Positions 56,804-64,000 of a stretch of 64,000 nt of DNA are shown piece after piece; the stretch's first letter is position 1; every line of letters starts with the position of its first letter. This stretch comes from Penelope pileata (lineage: Eukaryota; Chordata; Aves; Galliformes; Cracidae). Both the position numbers and the translations under genes were made by a program. The stretch covers positions 3,799,647-3,863,646 of the forward strand of contig WBMW01005650.1 in the NCBI GenBank assembly GCA_013396635.1, given 5' to 3'. The notes under the pieces are model-generated. The model was not told where the DNA came from. It saw nothing but the letters and a program-made list of their open reading frames with translations, and ran no database searches.

Positions 56804-59800
56804 AAAAGGCAGATGCCTGCCTTGTGAGCAAAGATGTCTTCTTTTTATAGGAACTTCTAAAGGAAAACCAATAAATCAGAAAGGTGAGAAGCAGGTCTAA
56901 AAAATTGTAATGCCTTTCCTACCTAGAGAAGTGGTTCTTTAGACTAAAGCACACTGGTGAAATACTTTAGGTAAGCTTATACTATTGATAATTGCACTGT
57001 TCCCAGTATTTGTAATGCTACCAGAACAAGTGGTCTGGTTTCATGACTTATTTGTTACATCTGTAGCTATATTTCATAGTTCAGGAAGAACACTGAAAAA
57101 TAAGTGGTGTGGTCTAAAGTGGGGCTGGTTTGCTGACACCACTGCTCCCTACAGAAGAGGACTGACTGTGCCATTCTGTTTCCTAGGGGCTTTGAAGATG
57201 TGCTGGCTTAATTTCCAATGTGCCTTTCTACACGAATCAGGTAATTGTTAGACAATGGTGATTTTCTGGAGACAGAATTAATGTAAGCCTTGCATAGCAA
57301 ACCTTCATAGTTGCAACTGAGATGAATGATTCTTCAGCGCTCCTGTTGCTAAAGGGCTGTGGAAGGTTTGTTGAAAGGGTCTTTTACTTGGAAGCAGGTG
57401 GACCACACAAGTGCATTTGTTTTACACTTTTAAAGCAATAATTCAAAATGCTGTCTACATCTGCAGGTTAAAAATAAAAGTCAGGAAGGGTTAATGTGGA
57501 GAGTAAAGTTAGAATGAAGGAAATAGAGATCTCTAGGGAAATGCGTATTTTGTAATAGCAAAGAGAAAAGCTCTTCCTTGTTTTGTTGCGAAAGAAAAAT
57601 ATACAAACTTTTCTGCTTATTATTTTAAGCCATGAGCTAAGCAGTGTCCTTTTGTGGTAGGTAACTAGCCAGCATCCATCTTGAAATGTGGAGATGCTGA
57701 GTAGTATCTGGAATCCTAGTCAGAGGATTGTGTTACTAAATGAGACCCAAATATCAATATTAGCTTGGTTAAGCTGCAGCATCAGTGTTACTGCTGCTGA
57801 ATGTCATCCAAGTTTCCTCAAAATCCTTGAAATCAATGGGATTGTCAAGCTTGTGTAGGCCCAAAAGACCACAAAGGAAGGAATTTTTCTAATAAGATGC
57901 CAAACCTTAAGTCACCTTTAGTTACCTCCTTAGCAGGAGTATGGCAGAGACATAAAATAGCATCAAGTTTCTCCAGTTAAGAAAAGATAAAGCTGCTGTT
58001 AGACTAATCAAGGTAACAGAAGGGCAAGAACCTATACAAAATTATTTATTAGGTTTAGAACTTATGAACACTGCTCCAGACGGTACTGTAAGATTTCTCT
58101 TCTTACAGTAAATGCTAACAAGGTGGTGGGGAGGGGAGGTCGAACTTGCTCCGTTTTGAAAGAGAAGCATGGATGTAAACATGAAGGAGTGAAGAGGGGT
58201 GGCACTGCACTACAGACACACTTAAGCAGAAGAATCCTTTATCATTTCATGGGATGAAAGGATGTCAAAAGAGAAATCCATGTGAAGTTTCTCAAAAAAT
58301 ATTTGAGAGTCATTTTTGAAAATGTAGTTCCCATACAAATAGAACATTCCTTTAAGGCAGGCAAGACATTTTTAAATAGCAAGATGAGAGTTCAGTGGTA
58401 CTGCAGGTGAGAATAGCCAGGGAATAGGTTTCTGCTAGGCTGATTTTTCTGCTCCTGTTATCTCAGCCAGGAGATCGTTTTCTTTGCCAGAATGGAGAAG
58501 AGGAGATTCCTTTATCAGGAAAAAGCCCTTCTGAGAGGGTCAGTCCGGCCTAAATAACAGCATATCCCTGTCCTTAAAGTAGCTGTTTGTTGACAGAATT
58601 ACAGGACATGCTTCATGATACATCCTTAAAGCAATCCCCCCCTTTATCATTATTCTCTCTTTGAATAGTGCCATCTAAGAAGGAAGCCCTCGTGCAGGCC
58701 TTGCAATCCATTATCCAGTGTTTATGACCCCAGTATCACCGCCTACACAACGTGCATATGCTGCTCATCAGTGACAGAGCTTGCAACAACTTGTAAGTCA
58801 CACCTTGCAGCTCTCTGCCCATTGATTTATGTCTGCGATCAATGCCATGTCTTGCTGAGTTACTTCCTATCCTTGGAGCTGCTGCAGCAGATTCTGCGCA
58901 TCCACAACCTCCCCCCCCATTTCTGAGGTAAAGCTCTTTTTCAATTAGCCTAACACAGTTTGCCTCACAGCTGGATAGGAAGAGTACATGGATTAGCCCA
59001 CAAAGAGTTATGGGAGATTAGCTGCCAGGAACTGACAAACTATAAATCAATTTGCAACTCATGAAGACAAAGTCTCCAGCACTTTAGATATTCCCGCTTA
59101 CCCTTCCTCAGCTGCTCGCTGCTCCTCCCCGTGAGCTGCTGCAAGGAGTTGCCTCCTCAGCTGTGTTGGCCCAGCTGCTTATGTGGCCACACTGAAACCC
59201 AGCAGGGATTTGCCGTGGCTTAAAACACCCCAGAGTGTCAGGCATATGAAAATAAATGTCCATACAGCTTCCATACATTTTTACCCAATGATCTCTTTCC
59301 CAGATCTTTTCATTTCCCATGGGGTACCATAGCCCCTCTTCCCTTAATTATGTCATCCAATGTGCCAAGCTGAGCACAGGCAAAGGTGTTAAGATTCCTG
59401 CTGTTAGCTGCTTCCCCCCTTTCTGCTTCCAGCGGAGGGAGGGAGGAAGCAGACAGCTGTTACAGTGGTAGAGCATCACTCACCCAGGACTGGTCCTCCA
59501 CCAGAAATTTGTCTTCACTCAAATTTAAACTGTTCTGTTTTCTTCAGGTTGCAGTGTATTTAACCCTGAGCAGTCAGTCAGCTATGTTATCTATTCAGAG
59601 ATTCATCTCAGCACCATTATCCTCTTAAGACTTGTTATTGGCTTATTTTGTAGATTTTGGACAACTCCGTGTTGTTTCATACTTTGTGAGATACCAGATG
59701 ACATGGCAGCTCTTCTGAAGGAGTCACAAAAATGCTACCAATGTGAAGCTGTGGTGACCCACTGTTAAAAAATAAGTCAGATTTGTTGTTTTTGTTTGTT

Positions 59801-62800
59801 TGTTTGCTTGCTTTGGAGGGCATCAAAACTACATTCTTCAGTTGTAACCAAACCAAACAGGGTTTGCTGATGTTGTTGGAAAGTATAATGGTTTGTTTAG
59901 AGTCACCAGGTGCCAGTGACAACCTATACACTGTAGCAGTTTAGATGAAATAGTTGCCATGACAACTCAATTAACTAAACAAACATATCTGTATGCAGCA
60001 GCAGCTCATGTCCTCTGCATCATCGCTGCCTCAGCACACAGCATTTTGAGTAGATGTTCAAATGAATCCCCCCTCAAACACCCCCACTCCCTTTTCTCCT
60101 CCCCTCCCAGCTGGACAATGATGAAAATGTGATACCACATGTACCACTAGATTTCCTAGAATCTCAACTAGAACTGTAGCAGGAGTGTTGCTGCTTCTGG
60201 TAGTACAGAAAGCCAGGCCAAGTCCTTGTCGTCTCCCTTTTCCTCCTCTTCCTCCCTACTGTCCCCCATCAGGCTGGCTGATTAGGTCAGCTTTCCAGAA
60301 TTGCCTTCTAGTTCTACTGAAATTAAAGGGAAAAAAAAGGCAGTTTGTAGATAAATACATACTAAACTACCTGCTTGCCAATAAAATCTGTTTTTACATG
60401 AAGAACTAGCACAATCAAGTGTGATAGTCAGTCTAAGGTTGCCTTTAAATTAGCAGGTTTGGGTAACGCAGGCTCTTTTTGAAATACATAGCATAGCAAC
60501 TTAGATGTATGAACTCTGGAATAATTGACATATCTAAGTGAACACTTAGGTCAGAACTAAGTTTTAATTGCCTTCACTATGAAGGAATGCAATGTTGCTT
60601 TACAAAAGAGTAAGTGTTCCAATACCTCCCTCAAAACACAAAGCACTGAGGAAAAAAATAGATAAAAATGAAGGGTTCCTTATTAGAAAGTTGTTGAGGT
60701 TACTGCAAGTTGAGGCACTAAATGCAATATAAAGAACAGACAGCATCCATCTGCAGTCATCTATAAACAATGGCTCTTGTTTATGTTCGAGAGCTTCTTA
60801 TTTCATGCTCCATCTTTTACCCACTGTGTACTTATCTGTCAGAAAAGATTATTGCAAGGGACTTAACAATAGCAATAAATGGAGCCCAGGTGAGTAAAGC
60901 ATAAAATGGAAGACAGAAGAAAAATAACACAGAAAAGCACAAAGGTACATGCCATAGTCTTAACAGAGCACCTGACAGACTCTGCACCATCACCATTTTT
61001 TCCCACTTCTCTCATGTTCTGGTAGATCCCAGACTGATTTTTGGTCCTGAAAGAAGCATCAAATATATGACAAAGTCCCATTTAGCCCAGGGAAATCCTC
61101 AGTTAAACCACATTTGAATTATAAAAAGAGCCATAATCTGATTTACACTATTTTGTGCAGAATAGTTCACACAAATTTTATCCAATATTGAATCTGATGG
61201 GACAGTGGAAATTTTTAAGGAATAGAATAGAGGATCTCACTCAGGAAAGCGATTAATCCACTTAGTTTTGTCCTTCTTGGTTTTGGTGGGTTTTTATGGG
61301 CTACAAGTTCATTCCTAACATTAAACAGGTTTTTTTAATATATTTTTTTTTCTGACTCAAGTCACTAGTGATTTAGCTAGTAAAGTTTTAAACAGACTTG
61401 CTCTGTGATTTTACCTGGCATAGCTCTAATTGCATATTTTTTTTACTAGAAAAAGAAAATAATCCCACCTTTAATAGTTTTTCTCATTTAAAAACATATA
61501 GAGAATAAGTGCAAAACTCTTCCCCAAAATTCCACTAACAGTCATCTCCAAAAACCCACATAAAGCTTAAATACTGTATTCTCAAAAGAGAAAATTTCAG
61601 TGTCAGTGCCACAATTCTGGGCTGTCAGAGTCAAGCAGAGAAAGATGGATGAACTAAACATTTACTAGGATACAGCCCTTGCTTTAGGAGAACAGACATA
61701 TGTTATGACTGTTTTCAAGATGCATCATCCCATTGTACTACTGTGAAAGCTCAAAGCCTAAGGATTCAGTTTGTTGTTCTCAGACACATATACCTGAAAG
61801 TCAATAGAAAATGCCATGCTGAAGGAATTTAGGCCAGAGGGAATTTAATTTTATAGAGTAGAAATAAAAGACTGATGACTGTTCTGAAGCATTTCAGAAA
61901 TGTTATGAGAAATTGTGAAAAGGATTAGTTTTGCTGCCCAGGCTGGTGTGAGGGAATTCAGTGCTCCCCTGCATTCTCTGCCTCTGCAAGGTGGCCCAGG
62001 AGTCTTAGTCCCTGACTGCTGAAAGCCTGACCTCTGTTCAAGTGTAAAGGGACTCATTCTGACAGGCACTTGGGAGAGAATCTGGATTATCAATTCAATA
62101 AGAGCTCTGGTCCTATTTATCTGATCACTCATTGAAAGCAAGGAAAAATTCTTCAAGCTGTTGAGCAAAGCACATTTTTGTAACTGAACAAAGCTAGAAT
62201 TTAGCATGCTTACTTTTCTAATGGACAACTTCATACAGTAGACAAATCATCAGCATCTCACAAAGTACACTAATTTCCACCAGCTGCAGATCTGACTCAA
62301 GCCTAAATGTGACTGAAACATCTTTATATCCTGAGCTCTGCAAAACAGCTCCAGGAACCGTATGAGTGCCCCCCATACGAAATTGTGAACCATCTGTCTG
62401 TCCTGCTTAATAAGCCTTAATGTTTAGTAAGTAAATGAAATATTTAATATATACGAAAAGCAGGCTGTAGCTGCACAGTTGCCAAGTGCAAAATAGCCAA
62501 CAGAATGTACACAGCTGCATTTCTGCCTCTATGGATGTAGCTGAGGAACTCCTCTGATGCCAATCGCATTTTGAAATTAATGTTTCTCAATGAGCAAGTT
62601 TCAAGAGCAAAAATTTCTCCAATGTTCTTGCTCAGCAGAAACACACTCATATCTTAAGCAGGACCACTGAACATGAATGTAGGCCTTAAAAAACTGCAAT
62701 CACAGTGGAAGTTAAACTTCAGAAACTGGGCTTGTAAACAGAATTTGATTTAGAGGTTGAAAAGTGAAAGTGATTGTGAGGTTTCTATAAAAGCTTATGT

Positions 62801-64000
62801 CACCAGTGTTTTATGTCCTTAATAACCACAATAAACAAAAGATGAGAGAAAACAAGCTTGGGAATTAGGTGATTTTTCACTAAGTCATAGAAACAAATGT
62901 CAGTGTTTTAATGGCAGGATATAAACAACCCAGAGAGAAAACATATCAAATATATAGTTACTTGTATTTTGTTAAAACGTAATAGTGTAGCTTGTAAACT
63001 ACCTGGGAAGAACCTAACAAACAATGCTATTCAATAAAGTTTTACTCTAGTATTTATTTTGACTGATGTCTCTAAGTTCAGAGCAATGTAATACTAGTGT
63101 GGTAATCAGTTATCTTTAGCAAAGCCAGAGCAAATACAATAGCAAATTTGAATAATTAAAATCAGTATTACAGTTTTAAATAGCAGGAATATATCTGGAA
63201 GGTAGTTTTCAGACCAAACAGATTTTTTTTTTCTACTTGATAGAAATTTTTTTCTTGGTAGAGTGCTCTTTATTGCTAATTACTAGGGCTTAAGAAAATC
63301 AATTCTCCATTTCCATGGCTTCACTAAACAGCTTTCTAATGGAGTAATAAGACAGAACGAACAAGGCAGGCTGTGGACATTAGAGATCTGCTAATTCAGT
63401 CTGGAGGAAAAGCTTGAATCCAAGTTTATAGGATATCTTCATGTTAGCTCAGCCACTGATGTGCAGTTAGTCTGAATGAATTGGAGGAATATCATTATTT
63501 CTAGCATGTTAGAACACATTATAGGAGAATAATGTAGTGAGCAGGGTTGATGCTGATTCTAATATCATGTGAGCAATACAGAACAGCAGTTACATGTGGG
63601 CAGTCATGATGCTGAGGAGATAAATGAGCACAGTCCCATTCCAAACAGCTTTCTATCACATCGTTTGGATAACCCTGTAGCTGGCTGCCCTCAGACCACA
63701 AACGCCAGTCTAAGGCAGGTTTTATGCCAGCTGCTAGCTTAGGCTTACCCGGCCAGAGGCTGAGCCAGGCTTGCTCTGAAGCACCTGGGAGGTGGCACCC
63801 TCTCGTGGTGCATGCTGCAATGCTGGCTGCTCATCCCTCTTCTCCAGGCACACGTCACTTTCCTGCCATTAGCATCTTAGAACTTGCTTGTTCTTTTCCC
63901 CTTATTGGGAGATCTAATCATAGCTAGACTAACCCCTTGCTGTTTCCCTTCGCCAGACAGATTCTGTTCCTAAGTCACAGAACTCAGGCTCTTACCTCGA
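56804..64000. other. Distal upstream flank, no gene recognised
   Basis: AT-rich sequence with only short chance frames. NUDT7 is the expected next gene in mammalian order and should run on the minus strand, but no Nudix-box motif was found in any frame of this segment. Confidence 0.6.

Noticed and set aside
1..64000. CRISPR arrays, operons, rRNA or tRNA genes, phage or plasmid modules
   Set aside because: The sequence is vertebrate. No regularly spaced repeats or RNA-gene signatures were found by eye.

Overview
The window looks like vertebrate, and specifically avian, genomic DNA, most likely a galliform such as chicken or turkey, though the species cannot be fixed from the sequence. The evidence is long intron-split coding DNA with GT/AG splice sites, two CR1 LINE 3' ends with the bird-type ATTCTATG octamer tails, one LTR of a familiar bird endogenous-retrovirus pattern, no SINE-like insertions that I recognise, and low repeat density. 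There is no bacterial or phage architecture, and the many short ORFs are chance open frames.

I recognise one gene, VAT1L (vesicle amine transport 1-like), on the minus strand. All nine coding exons can be placed to the base. Their reading phases agree, and together they encode 401 residues from the visible ATG. In transcript order they are exon 1 (50281-50459), exon 2 (44444-44573), exon 3 (40825-41040), exon 4 (30527-30669), exon 5 (29623-29726), exon 6 (29409-29464), exon 7 (28618-28812), exon 8 (6972-7055) and exon 9 (6039-6137, stop at 6039-6041). The product is a zinc-free medium-chain dehydrogenase/reductase of the quinone-oxidoreductase-like VAT1 family, with an acidic C-terminal tail.

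Layout from left to right: 1 to about 3060 is flank beyond the gene's 3' end; about 3060-6038 is a probable long 3' UTR ending at an AATAAA; 6039-50459 is the gene, including a 21.6 kb intron 7 and a 10.2 kb intron 3; about 49945-50465 is a CpG island covering exon 1, containing a 29-base T run and one unresolved base (N, 50461) directly in front of the ATG; 50462-64000 is upstream flank with a 542 bp solo LTR at 56257-56798 flanked by a perfect 5 bp duplication. In mammals the neighbours are NUDT7 upstream and CLEC3A/WWOX downstream, but no exon of either neighbour could be recognised here.

I found no convincing undescribed system. The most useful points are the uncertain 5' end of VAT1L (N plus a weak exon 1 donor), the newly inserted-looking LTR upstream of the promoter, and a pair of diverged direct repeats in intron 3 that bracket a protein-like open frame and that I could not classify.
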